Assembly: GCA_021814145.1 (NCBI GenBank)
Contig: JAKAIY010000021.1
Coordinates: 1 to 34,365, forward strand
DNA length: 34,365 nucleotides
From: Chloroflexota bacterium
Lineage (GTDB): Bacteria; Chloroflexota; Ktedonobacteria; Ktedonobacterales; JADMIN01
Reading direction: 5' to 3'
Part shown: positions 26,025 through 32,962 of the stretch, one piece after another
Position numbering within the stretch: position 1 is the stretch's first letter
Layout: every line of letters begins with the position of its first letter
The notes under the pieces: model-generated
Databases searched by the model: none
What the model was told of the DNA's origin: nothing
What the model saw: the letters and a program-made list of their open reading frames with translations, nothing else
Program-made: the position numbers and the translations under genes

Positions 26025-27322
26025 TGCCGACCGGGACAAAACCCTCTGTGACTCTGGACGCCCGAAGCGCTGGACAGGACCTCCTCAAGCGGTGGATGGC
26101 CAATCTCGATTCCGCGCCAGAGCGTGGCCAGCGCGTCGCCTACGTCTTCGTCATGGGGAACGCCATTGAGATTCTGCGCGCGTTCGGGTTCGAGATGGTC
26201 TTTCCAGAGATCAACTCGCTGCAGACGGGCGTGCGTAAGGCGGCCCCAGACTTCCTCGCCAAGGCTGAGGACTTTGGCTACTCGCCCGATGTCTGTAGCT
26301 ACGTCAAGGCTGATGTGGGGCTGATGCTGAGCCAGATGGAGCACCCTTCGGGCGTGCGCATCCCGAAGCCAGACCTCGCCATCGCTTCCAGCCTCTGTAA
26401 TGTGTACATCAAGTGGGCGGAGATATGGGAGCGCAACTTTGGCACGCCAGCTTTCGTCCTCGATATCCCCGGCAAGCGCTTCGCCTCCTGGCAGCCACTT
26501 CCAGGCACGGCGCAGTACGCCGCCGACAAGCGCTGGGTCGAGGGCCAGCTTCAGGACCTTATCACGACGTGCGAGCGCATCACCGGGACGAAGTTCGACC
26601 CCGACCGGCTGGCCGAAGTGGAGACCTACGTCAACGAGATGGTCCGCCTCTGGGTCGAGATTCTGACGCTCAACCAGAACCGGCCCGCTCCCTACAACTC
26701 GATGCTCGACGGCCTCACCTACATTGGCGTGCTCAACGCCTGGCGCGGGACCCGGGAGGGTGTCGAGTATATGCGCCTGCTGCGCGATGAGGTCGCCGCC
26801 AGGGTCGCGCGCGGTGAGGGAAGAGTGCGGGACGAACGCTTCCGGCTCATCTTCAGTGGCACACCCTGCTACGTCAATCTGCGGCGCCTGGTCGAAATCT
26901 TCGAGGCGCATGGCGGCGTCTTCGCCGCGTCCGACTACCTGACCTACGCCGCTGGCGGGCTGGATAGCTCCGGCCTCTTCTACGACCCCGAACGGCCTCT
27001 GGAGAGCCTGGCGGAGGTGACAACGATGGCCTCACAGCTTGGCCTTTCCAATCACTTCTTCTCCCACCACACGCTCGCGCAGCAGGTAAAGGACTATGGC
27101 GCGGACGGCATCGTCTACCACGGCATCAAGAGCTGCCGCACCGTGGCGACCAGCATGGCCGACAATCGCGAGTATGTCACGACGCGGTACGGGCTGCCGA
27201 CGCTCTATATCGAATCCGACCTGATTGACCCCCGGTACTGGGCCGACGCCCAGATCAAGAATCGCGTGGACGCCTTCTTCGAAGTCCTGGAGCAGCGGGC
27301 GCTGCTGGAAGGGAGTCGCTGA
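26024..27322 (+). CDS. bcrB: Benzoyl-CoA reductase subunit B (BcrB/BzdO-like)
   Basis: Second catalytic subunit of class I benzoyl-CoA reductase, 432 residues, the usual length for BcrB/BzdO. It belongs to the same HgdB/BcrC-like superfamily as subunit C. Visible segments are VAYVFVMGNAIEILRAFGFE, SPDVCSYVKADVGLML (Cys91), ASSLCNVYIKWAEIWE (Cys124), the central SGTPCYVNLRRLVEIFEAHGG, and DGIVYHGIKSCRTVATS near the C-terminus. These cysteines are candidates for the second [4Fe-4S] cluster. I chose ATG 26024, after AGGAG; an in-frame start at 26006 would overlap bcrC and lacks support. The stop is followed after one base by the bcrA start, so synthesis of the subunits is tightly coupled. Confidence 0.9.
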   Translation: MPTGTKPSVTLDARSAGQDLLKRWMANLDSAPERGQRVAYVFVMGNAIEILRAFGFEMVFPEINSLQTGVRKAAPDFLAKAEDFGYSPDVCSYVKADVGLMLSQMEHPSGVRIPKPDLAIASSLCNVYIKWAEIWERNFGTPAFVLDIPGKRFASWQPLPGTAQYAADKRWVEGQLQDLITTCERITGTKFDPDRLAEVETYVNEMVRLWVEILTLNQNRPAPYNSMLDGLTYIGVLNAWRGTREGVEYMRLLRDEVAARVARGEGRVRDERFRLIFSGTPCYVNLRRLVEIFEAHGGVFAASDYLTYAAGGLDSSGLFYDPERPLESLAEVTTMASQLGLSNHFFSHHTLAQQVKDYGADGIVYHGIKSCRTVATSMADNREYVTTRYGLPTLYIESDLIDPRYWADAQIKNRVDAFFEVLEQRALLEGSR

Positions 27323-27323
27323 G

Positions 27324-28142
27324 ATGTTCTATGTAGCGGGCGTGGACATCGGCTCGACCCAGGCGAAATCCGTCGTGCTGGATGAGCAGGCGGGCGTCGT
27401 GTCCGAGGCGCTCCTCGATATTGAGATGAACATGGGCTCCGCCGCCCAGCAGGTCTTTGACATGGCGGTGGCGAACGCGGGCCTGACAGCGAATGACATC
27501 GCCTATACGGTGGCGACGGGCTATGGGCGCTACCGTGTCACGTTCGGCGATAGCCAGGTGACGGAGATCAGCTGCCACGCGCGCGGCGCGACCGCTGAGT
27601 TTCCCGACACGCGCACCGTCCTGGATATTGGCGGGCAGGATACCAAGGCTATCCGCGTCGGTGACTCCGGCGAGGTGGTGGACTTCGCCATGAACGACAA
27701 GTGCGCCGCCGGGACGGGGCGCTTCCTTGGCGCGGCTTCCTTCGCGCTGGAGATCCCGATCACCGAGCTTGGCCCGCTGGCGCTCACGGCGACCGCGCCG
27801 GTGAAGATCACGACCACCTGCACCGTTTTCGCCGAGTCCGAGATTATCGGCCACCTGGCGAAGGGCCACCGGCAGGAGGACGTGCTGGCGGGCATGCATT
27901 ACTCGATCGCCACGCGCTGCGCCTCGCTGGTGCGCCGCGTGGGCCTCGCGCCTGAAGTGACGTTCACCGGCGGGGTTTCGCGCAACGAGGCGATGGTCAA
28001 GCTGCTGCGTGAGGTCCTGGGGGTTCCGATCAATGTCAGCGCGCGTGGGCACTTCATGGGCGCGCTTGGCGCCGCCCTGTACGCGCTGGACCATGCGCGC
28101 GCCGGGGAGCGGCACGCCATTGTCGAGGAGGTGACGCTATGA
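27324..28142 (+). CDS. bcrA: Benzoyl-CoA reductase ATPase subunit A (BcrA/BzdP-like, short form)
   Basis: ATP-hydrolysing electron-activating subunit of class I benzoyl-CoA reductase, 272 residues, of the BcrA/BadF/HgdC ASKHA family. Phosphate-binding motifs are GVDIGSTQAKSVV (6-18) and DIGGQDTKAI (101-110), and an adenosine motif TGGVSRNEAMV lies at 215-225. Cys127 in NDKCAAGTG and Cys166 in TCTVFAESE are the expected ligands of the [4Fe-4S] cluster shared with the partner subunit. ATP hydrolysis drives electrons to the catalytic subunits. Thauera BcrA is much longer (about 440 residues); this short form resembles BzdP of Azoarcus. It starts one base after bcrB and overlaps bcrD by four bases (ATGA). 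Confidence 0.88.
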   Translation: MFYVAGVDIGSTQAKSVVLDEQAGVVSEALLDIEMNMGSAAQQVFDMAVANAGLTANDIAYTVATGYGRYRVTFGDSQVTEISCHARGATAEFPDTRTVLDIGGQDTKAIRVGDSGEVVDFAMNDKCAAGTGRFLGAASFALEIPITELGPLALTATAPVKITTTCTVFAESEIIGHLAKGHRQEDVLAGMHYSIATRCASLVRRVGLAPEVTFTGGVSRNEAMVKLLREVLGVPINVSARGHFMGALGAALYALDHARAGERHAIVEEVTL

Positions 28143-29047
28143 GCGGGGACATCATCGTCGCTGGCATAGATATTGGCTCGACGTACACCAAAGCCATCGC
28201 GCTCGACCAGAACCACGCCGTTCGCGCCACCGCCATCCGGCGCAGTGGCTACAAGCCAGCCGCCGCCGCCGCCGCCGTTTTTGACGATCTCATCGCCAAC
28301 GCGCGGATCGCGCGCGAGGACGTCTCCTATGTCGCGACGACGGGCTACGGGCGCTATATGGTCCCATTCCGCCATGCGCAGATCACCGAATTGACCTGCC
28401 ACGCTGTCGCGACCAGCCACTATTTCCCCTCCGTCCGCACCATCCTCGACATCGGCGGGCAGGACATCAAGGCGATCCGTCTTGATGAGCGGGGACGGGT
28501 GCGCGCCTTCCGCCTGAACGACAAGTGCGCCGCCGGGACGGGCGCGTTCCTGGAGAAGACGGCGCGGTATCTGGGCCTGACCACGGATAGCATCAGCTCC
28601 TACGCCTTGCGCGCGACCAACCCGGTCGAGATCAGCAGTGTCTGCGCGGTGTTCGCCGAGTCGGAGATTATCAATCACCTGACTGGCGGAATCGCGCCGG
28701 AAGATATCATGAGAGGCTCGATTGTCGCGCTGGCCGGGCGCGCCACGCAGCTGATGAAACGGGTGGGCCTGGAGCCTGATTTCGCCCTGGCTGGCGGCAT
28801 GACCAACAACCCCGCGATGGTCGCGGCGCTGGAGGAGAAGCTGGGTCAGCCGCTGCGCATGCCGCCGAACGGGCTGGGCCAGCTCAACGGCGCGTTCGGC
28901 GCCGCGCTGCTGGGCCTGCGCCGGGTGGAGCGGCTGCTCGCGGAAGGCCGCGAGATTCCGACGGCGGGCAGCCAGACCGCAACCCCTGGCCGCCGCTGGT
29001 CCACCTACGTTCCGCCCGCCGCTATGGCCACGATGGTTCCGGCGTAA
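28139..29047 (+). CDS. bcrD: Benzoyl-CoA reductase ATPase subunit D (BcrD/BzdQ-like)
   Basis: Second ASKHA ATPase subunit, 302 residues, partner of the 272-residue subunit. It has GIDIGSTYTKAIAL (9-22), DIGGQDIKAIRL (104-115), NDKCAAGTGAFLE with Cys130, SVCAVFAESEIINH with Cys169, and AGGMTNNPAMVAALE. A run of Ala after residue 40 comes from GCC/GCCG repeats (28260-28277). The C-terminal 35 residues extend beyond the other ATPase subunit. Two different ATPase subunits distinguish a benzoyl-CoA reductase from HgdC-type activators, which are homodimers of one gene product. It is the last gene of the run and is followed by a terminator. Confidence 0.88.
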   Translation: MSGDIIVAGIDIGSTYTKAIALDQNHAVRATAIRRSGYKPAAAAAAVFDDLIANARIAREDVSYVATTGYGRYMVPFRHAQITELTCHAVATSHYFPSVRTILDIGGQDIKAIRLDERGRVRAFRLNDKCAAGTGAFLEKTARYLGLTTDSISSYALRATNPVEISSVCAVFAESEIINHLTGGIAPEDIMRGSIVALAGRATQLMKRVGLEPDFALAGGMTNNPAMVAALEEKLGQPLRMPPNGLGQLNGAFGAALLGLRRVERLLAEGREIPTAGSQTATPGRRWSTYVPPAAMATMVPA

Positions 29048-29121
29048 CGTCTGGAGGGCCCAGGCGGGCAGGGGGCCTCAGCGCCGCGGCAAGGTAGCCC
29101 CGGGTGACGTTAAGGAAGCGC

Positions 29122-29162
29122 AAGGGCGGGTTGTTCTGGCACGGGCAGCCCGCCTTCTTTGT
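29122..29162 (+). terminator. Intrinsic terminator after bcrD
   Basis: GGCGGG (29125-29130) pairs with CCCGCC (29149-29154), extended by A-T pairs across a one-base bulge, and is followed on the plus strand by TTCTTTGT. It lies 75 bases after the bcrD stop and probably ends the benzoyl-CoA operon before the two-component genes. Confidence 0.6.
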
Positions 29163-29242
29163 GGGCGAGGAGCGTCAGTGGCGGCGCTGGCTGGGCGCTG
29201 GCGCCGGCGCGGAGAACTTCGGAATGACGCTGCGGGCGATTG

Positions 29243-29295
29243 TACGTCAAGTACAGTAGAGTTACGTGAAACCCTGGTATGCGATATATCCGCAT
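29243..29295 (+). promoter_or_regulatory. AT-rich control region with 20-bp-spaced direct repeats
   Basis: TACGTCAA (29243-29250) and TACGTGAA (29263-29270) repeat at exactly 20 bases, two helical turns, as expected for a dimeric OmpR-type regulator. TGTAC-N5-GTACA (29241-29255) overlaps the first copy. Downstream, TATATC (29285-29290) lies 17 bases after TTACGT (29262-29267), a poor -35 box that overlaps the second repeat. GATATATC is centred in the dyad ATGCG-N7-CGCAT (29279-29295). This suggests an activator-dependent promoter for the response regulator gene 75 bases downstream, possibly autoregulated. Confidence 0.5.
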
Positions 29296-29349
29296 GCCCC
29301 GCCAAACCAGCCAGCCTCGCGGCGATGTGTCTCTCGCCCTTCAGGCTGG

Positions 29350-29362
29350 CTCCTTCCAGGAG
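29350..29362 (+). promoter_or_regulatory. Inverted repeat enclosing the response-regulator ribosome site
   Basis: CTCCT (29350-29354), TCC, AGGAG (29358-29362): the right arm is the Shine-Dalgarno of the gene starting at 29370. It resembles the arrangements at bcrC and bcrB, but here the complementary arm lies upstream. Confidence 0.4.
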
Positions 29363-29369
29363 ATCCCTT

Positions 29370-30116
29370 ATGCGGCCATCATCCATCGCGGCGCAGGCCC
29401 CTCAGCGCGCTACGCCTCCGCGCATTCTGATCGTGGATGACAGGGAAGCCGACGCGTGCGAGCTGGGCAATGCGGTGAGCAGATACGGGTATGACCTGAA
29501 AGTCGTCCGAAACTCGTTCATCGCGCTGGACATCGCGAAACAGTGGAAGCCGCAGGTGGCGATCCTGGATGTGAAGATGCCGGGCATGGACGGGCTCACA
29601 CTGAGCGAGAAGCTCAGGAAGTACGCGAACGATCCAATCGTGATCTTCGTGACATCGGAAGCCACGAACAAGATGCGGCGGCTGTGTCTCAACGCGGGGG
29701 ACGACTATATCACCAAGCCGTATAGCGACGAGGACCTGTTCCTGCGCGTCCAGAGCAAGCTCCGCCGATCTGATCCGAACAGGGGGAATGAGCAGGGGAG
29801 CGGCGCGGAAACACGCCGCGCGCCCGTGGCTTTTGAGGCGCGCGCTTCGTGGGAGGACGTTTTCACCCCGACGGAGCTGCGGCTGCTGAATGCGCTGATC
29901 GCCGGCGAAGGTGAAATGGTGTCGCGCGTCCGGCTGCTCCGGGATGTCTGGGATGACGAGGTCTACGATAACACGCTCGATAGAACCATCCGGCGGCTGC
30001 GGATGAAGATCGAGCCTGAGCCGCGGCGCCCGCGGATCATCATCACTGTCCGGAAGGGCGGCTATCGCATCAATCTTGCCGCGTGGCGGCGGGCGCGCGA
30101 TGACGGACCGCGATAA
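29370..30116 (+). CDS. OmpR/PhoB-family response regulator
   Basis: 248-residue two-component response regulator. The receiver is complete: acidic pair in ILIVDDREAD, phospho-acceptor Asp in AILDVKMPGMDG, Thr in FVTSEAT, and Lys in DDYITKPYSDEDL. After a polar linker of about 30 residues comes a winged helix (FTPTELRLLNALIAGEGEMV, DNTLDRTIRRLRMKI, ITVRKGGYRIN). ATG 29370 follows AGGAG and starts just before the receiver; the open frame continues upstream through the regulatory region but is not coding there. It overlaps the histidine kinase gene by 17 bases. It lies 322 bases downstream of bcrD with a terminator between, so control of the benzoyl-CoA genes is possible but unproven. Confidence 0.92.
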   Translation: MRPSSIAAQAPQRATPPRILIVDDREADACELGNAVSRYGYDLKVVRNSFIALDIAKQWKPQVAILDVKMPGMDGLTLSEKLRKYANDPIVIFVTSEATNKMRRLCLNAGDDYITKPYSDEDLFLRVQSKLRRSDPNRGNEQGSGAETRRAPVAFEARASWEDVFTPTELRLLNALIAGEGEMVSRVRLLRDVWDDEVYDNTLDRTIRRLRMKIEPEPRRPRIIITVRKGGYRINLAAWRRARDDGPR

Positions 30117-30861
30117 CCCTCCCGCCCGCGCAAGCCGCCAGCGAGCGCCCCGCCACGCGCCCGGACAGAACGCGGCGCAGCGCGCTTTCGCCAGCCGCGT
30201 CAACCATGCCCTGCGTGGCGATATCCACGCGGTGCGCGCGGCATTGAGCGCGGCGCTCGAGCAGGCCCGCGCCGCGGCGCTGCCGGCGCCCGCGCGCGCG
30301 GCGTTCACCCAGCTGGAACGGGCGGTCGCCGGTCTGGAACAGCGCGCGCTAGACATCGCGCTGCTCACCCGCGCGGAATCTGGCGCGCTGGAGCTCAACC
30401 GCCAGCCCCAGCGGCTGAAGTGGGTCATTGAGGCGGCCTGCCAGAAGTATCGCGGCATGGCCGGCAGGTATGGCGTCAAGCTGCGACTCGACCTGGCGGC
30501 ATGCGGAACGCTGGCGCCGCCGCTTGACCAGGAACTCATGGAAAGGGCGCTGGCGGCGCTGCTGGACAACGCTATCCGTTTCTCGCCGCGGGATGGAGTC
30601 GTCATGGTCTGTGGCGGACAGGATGGCGATGTGGCGCGGATCATGGTGCGCGATCAGGGAAGCGGCTTCGCGCCGGGAGACGAGAAGCGCGTCTTCGCGC
30701 CATTCGCGGTGGGCGGGAATGTGGAAAGCGGGAGTGGCGACGGGCTGGGTCTGGGGCTGGCCGTCGCGCGCGCGATCGTCGAGGCGCACGGGGGCCGCAT
30801 CCGGGTGGCGCAGAGCAAGGAGCCAGGCGGCGCGGTCACCATCGAGCTGCCGCTCACCTGA
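30100..30861 (+). CDS. Soluble histidine kinase without sensor domain
   Basis: 253-residue histidine-kinase-like protein with no membrane segment and no sensor domain. An Arg/Ala-rich N-terminus leads into a helical part with RVNHALRGDI (His36 as possible phospho-acceptor). The usual S-H-E-L-R-T-P H-box is therefore altered to N-H-A-L-R-G-D. The HATPase domain is complete: N box ALLDNAIRFSPRDG (Asn157), DQGSGF (185-190) and GDGLGLGLAVARAIVEAHGG (213-232). ATG 30100 lies in the end of the response-regulator gene; an in-frame TTG at 30076 is an alternative. Overlap with the regulator suggests they are partners. The input signal must come from another protein or from the N-terminal region. Confidence 0.82.
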   Translation: MTDRDNPPARASRQRAPRHAPGQNAAQRAFASRVNHALRGDIHAVRAALSAALEQARAAALPAPARAAFTQLERAVAGLEQRALDIALLTRAESGALELNRQPQRLKWVIEAACQKYRGMAGRYGVKLRLDLAACGTLAPPLDQELMERALAALLDNAIRFSPRDGVVMVCGGQDGDVARIMVRDQGSGFAPGDEKRVFAPFAVGGNVESGSGDGLGLGLAVARAIVEAHGGRIRVAQSKEPGGAVTIELPLT

Positions 30862-30875
30862 CGCTTCTTCCGAAT

Positions 30876-30892
30876 AGGGCCGTCGTGGCCCT
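30876..30892. terminator. Inverted repeat between convergent genes
   Basis: AGGGCC-GTCGT-GGCCCT, a 6-bp stem with a 5-base loop, lies between the convergent 3' ends of the kinase and methyltransferase genes. There is no T-run on either strand, so a terminator role is weakly supported. Confidence 0.35.
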
Positions 30893-30924
30893 GAAGGGCT
30901 AGCGCACGGGAGCGACATCAGGGC

Positions 30925-31737
30925 TCAAGCCCGCCGCGCGGCGACGATCGCGCGGGGCGCCTGGTCGTCCGCTGGGGCGAGGTCGTAGCCGCCATAGATG
31001 GTAACGTCATTGAATCCGGCATGGCGCACGGCGAGCTCCACCTCGCCCCGGCTGAGCAGCGCCAGCGTGGTGACGGTCAGCGTCCGGCGCAAGAGGCCGC
31101 CCTGCTCGTGGGCGTCGTAGAGATGCGTCACCTCGACCGTTCCCGGCTCGCGGCCCGGCGCGCCGGTGATGGTGTGCGAGACGATCAACGACCCGTCTCC
31201 GCCAGCGCGCCAGCTTCCCTGCCACCACAGCCGCCCGGCGGACTCCAGCAGGCGGCGCGGCCCGGCGATGTCCACATCCAGTAGCAGCATCCCGCCGGGC
31301 TTGAGCCGCTCGTAGAGCAGGCGCAGCGCCGCGGCGCGCTCGGTCGGGCTGGTCAGGTGGCCGAAGGTTCCCAGCCCCATCAGGGCCACATCGAAGCGCT
31401 TATCGTCGCGCAGGTTGGGCGCGGTGGCCGTTCCAGCAATGATCCGCGCCCGGTGGGCGACCCGCTCCGGCAGCGCCGCCAGCCGCTTCGCGCAGCGCGC
31501 GCGCATCGCGGCGGACGGCTCGACGCCGGTGACACTGTGGCCCGCCGCCGCCAGCGCCGCCATCAGCCGCCCGGTGCCCGCGCCCACTTCCAGCAGCGCC
31601 AGCCGCTCGCACGTCCCCTCCAGCAGCTCGCTCAGCGCCTCGATGTCGGCGCTAAAGCTGTCGTGCTCCAGGTCGTACCATTCGGCGATCTCGGCGTAAG
31701 GATCGGCGCTGGACTGGTCGCGCGGCTCCGCTGGCAT
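30925..31737 (-). CDS. Class I SAM-dependent methyltransferase
   Basis: 270-residue methyltransferase. An N-terminal YAEIAEWYDLEHD is typical of the family. SAM motif I is LLEVGAGTGRLMAALAAAGH, followed by TGVEPS, RFDVALMGLGTFGHLTS (motif II region) and LKPGGMLLLDVD. The C-terminal half forms an extended beta-rich part (VEVTHLYDAHEQGGLLRRTL). The substrate is unknown. ATG 31737 begins just before the conserved region; an in-frame ATG at 31830 would add 31 residues but would run through the CGACATAT repeats. The ribosome site is not obvious. It is divergent from the ABC exporter genes. Confidence 0.82.
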   Translation of the reverse strand: MPAEPRDQSSADPYAEIAEWYDLEHDSFSADIEALSELLEGTCERLALLEVGAGTGRLMAALAAAGHSVTGVEPSAAMRARCAKRLAALPERVAHRARIIAGTATAPNLRDDKRFDVALMGLGTFGHLTSPTERAAALRLLYERLKPGGMLLLDVDIAGPRRLLESAGRLWWQGSWRAGGDGSLIVSHTITGAPGREPGTVEVTHLYDAHEQGGLLRRTLTVTTLALLSRGEVELAVRHAGFNDVTIYGGYDLAPADDQAPRAIVAARRA

Positions 31738-31805
31738 AGGCGTATATCCAATTCTCCTGATCGCGGATTTTCCCGCGCCCGCGCCATGCGGCGGGTGATC
31801 CGCGG

Positions 31806-31842
31806 CGACATATGGGCCAATTGGCGACATATCACGACATAT
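31806..31842 (+). repeat. Triple CGACATAT direct repeat
   Basis: Three exact copies of CGACATAT start at 31806, 31825 and 31835, so spacings are 19 and 10 bases, close to two and one helical turns. They sit directly upstream of the -35 box of the promoter for the ABC genes and between two divergent genes. This is a likely binding site for a regulator; the regulator is unknown. Confidence 0.6.
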
Positions 31843-31844
31843 CG

Positions 31845-31873
31845 TTTACGAGGACGGTGATATGATGGATAAT
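31845..31873 (+). promoter_or_regulatory. Sigma-70-like promoter for the ABC exporter genes
   Basis: TTTACG (31845-31850), a 17-base spacer and GATAAT (31868-31873) match consensus at four and five of six bases. It directs transcription to the plus strand. The leader from here to the ABC gene start (31874-32104, about 230 bases) is long, and I see no gene or clear riboswitch in it. Confidence 0.6.
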
Positions 31874-32104
31874 GCTTGCGCCGGGACGCGCGTCGCTCTT
31901 ATCATACGCCGGGAGCGGAGCAGCGCGCGACCGGGCGGCTGATTCGCTGAGAAATGACGCGAGACGCGCCAGGAGCGCAACCAGCGCCTGTGATAGGCGT
32001 ACATCTTCGAGAGAAGGCGCCGCGCCGCGACGAGGCGGCCTTGCGGCTCGGCTGGGGACGCCAGCGCGCCAGCGTATGACCTTGATGGAGAGAAGGGCAC
32101 GAGA

Positions 32105-32827
32105 GTGGACGCTACACAGAGCGCCTCGCAGCCACTGGCCGCGCCGGAGACAACCGCCGCGCTCGAAGCGATAGATATTCGCAAGTCGCTTCCTATGGGC
32201 CGCCAGCGCATTGATATCTTGAATGGCATCACCCTGCGTATCAACCATGGCGAGCTGGTCGCCGTCGTCGGACCGTCGGGGTCGGGCAAGTCCACACTGC
32301 TGGGCATCATCGCCGGGCTGGACAATCCGACCAGCGGGCGCGTCCTGATTGACGGCATAGACATCACCAGGATGAGCGAGAGCCAGCTCGCCAAGGTGCG
32401 CAACGCCAAGATCGGCATGGTCTATCAGGCGTTCAACCTCATCCCGCTGCTGACGGCGCAGGAGAATGTCGAGGCGCCGCTGCAGGTAGGCAAGCATCCC
32501 GGCAGGCCATCCGACCGCGCAAAGGAGCTGCTGGAACTGGTCGGACTGGGCCACCGCCTGAAGAACCGCCCCAACCAGCTCTCCGGCGGCGAGCAGCAGC
32601 GCGTGGCTGTGGCGCGCGCGCTGGCCGCCGACCCCGCGATCGTCATCATGGACGAGCCGACCGGCAACCTCGACCAGCGCAACGGCGAGAACGTGCTCCA
32701 GATGGTTCGCGACCTGCGCGCCCGCACTGGCAAGACCTTCATCATCGCCACGCACGACCCCAAGGTGGCCGCCGCCTGTGACCGCGCTATTCACATGGTG
32801 GACGGACGGATCGCCGAGGAAGGCTGA
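32105..32827 (+). CDS. ABC transporter ATP-binding protein, MacB/LolD type
   Basis: 240-residue ABC ATPase of the MacB/LolD/FtsE-like group that drives mechanotransmission-type exporters or lipoprotein systems. Motifs: Walker A GPSGSGKST, Q-loop in GMVYQAFNLIP, signature LSGGEQQRVAVARAL, Walker B with catalytic Glu in VIMDEPTGNLD, and the switch His in IATHDP. It starts at GTG 32105 after AGAGAAGGG. A 135-base gap leads to the permease gene. The substrate is unknown. In MacB/AttF-like systems of Gram-positive or monoderm bacteria, such pairs often export antimicrobials or peptides. Confidence 0.93.
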   Translation: MDATQSASQPLAAPETTAALEAIDIRKSLPMGRQRIDILNGITLRINHGELVAVVGPSGSGKSTLLGIIAGLDNPTSGRVLIDGIDITRMSESQLAKVRNAKIGMVYQAFNLIPLLTAQENVEAPLQVGKHPGRPSDRAKELLELVGLGHRLKNRPNQLSGGEQQRVAVARALAADPAIVIMDEPTGNLDQRNGENVLQMVRDLRARTGKTFIIATHDPKVAAACDRAIHMVDGRIAEEG

Positions 32828-32962
32828 GGAGCGCGAGCGCGCGAGCGCGACTGGCGGCTGAGGCCGCGCCTGGGGGCGTTCCGCCGTGTAGCCGCCCGCG
32901 GGGGCTGAGGCTGGGTGACGCCCGGCGCGCTCTCCCGCGCTGTGGAGAGAACTGAACAGCTT

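Noticed and set aside
28260-28277. GCC-rich tract in bcrD as a possible slippage or phase-variation repeat
   Set aside because: Only a handful of GCC units, no frame disturbance, and a plausible Ala stretch in a variable loop.
24865-29047. 2-Hydroxyacyl-CoA (2-hydroxyglutaryl or phenyllactyl) dehydratase plus activator as the identity of the four-gene set
   Set aside because: Those systems have one activator gene forming a homodimer; here there are two different ATPase subunits, directly preceded by dch-, had- and oah-like genes.
31832-32794. 320-codon minus-strand open frame opposite the ABC ATPase gene
   Set aside because: Shadow of the ATPase. All Walker and signature motifs are on the plus strand, and the frame runs through the promoter region.
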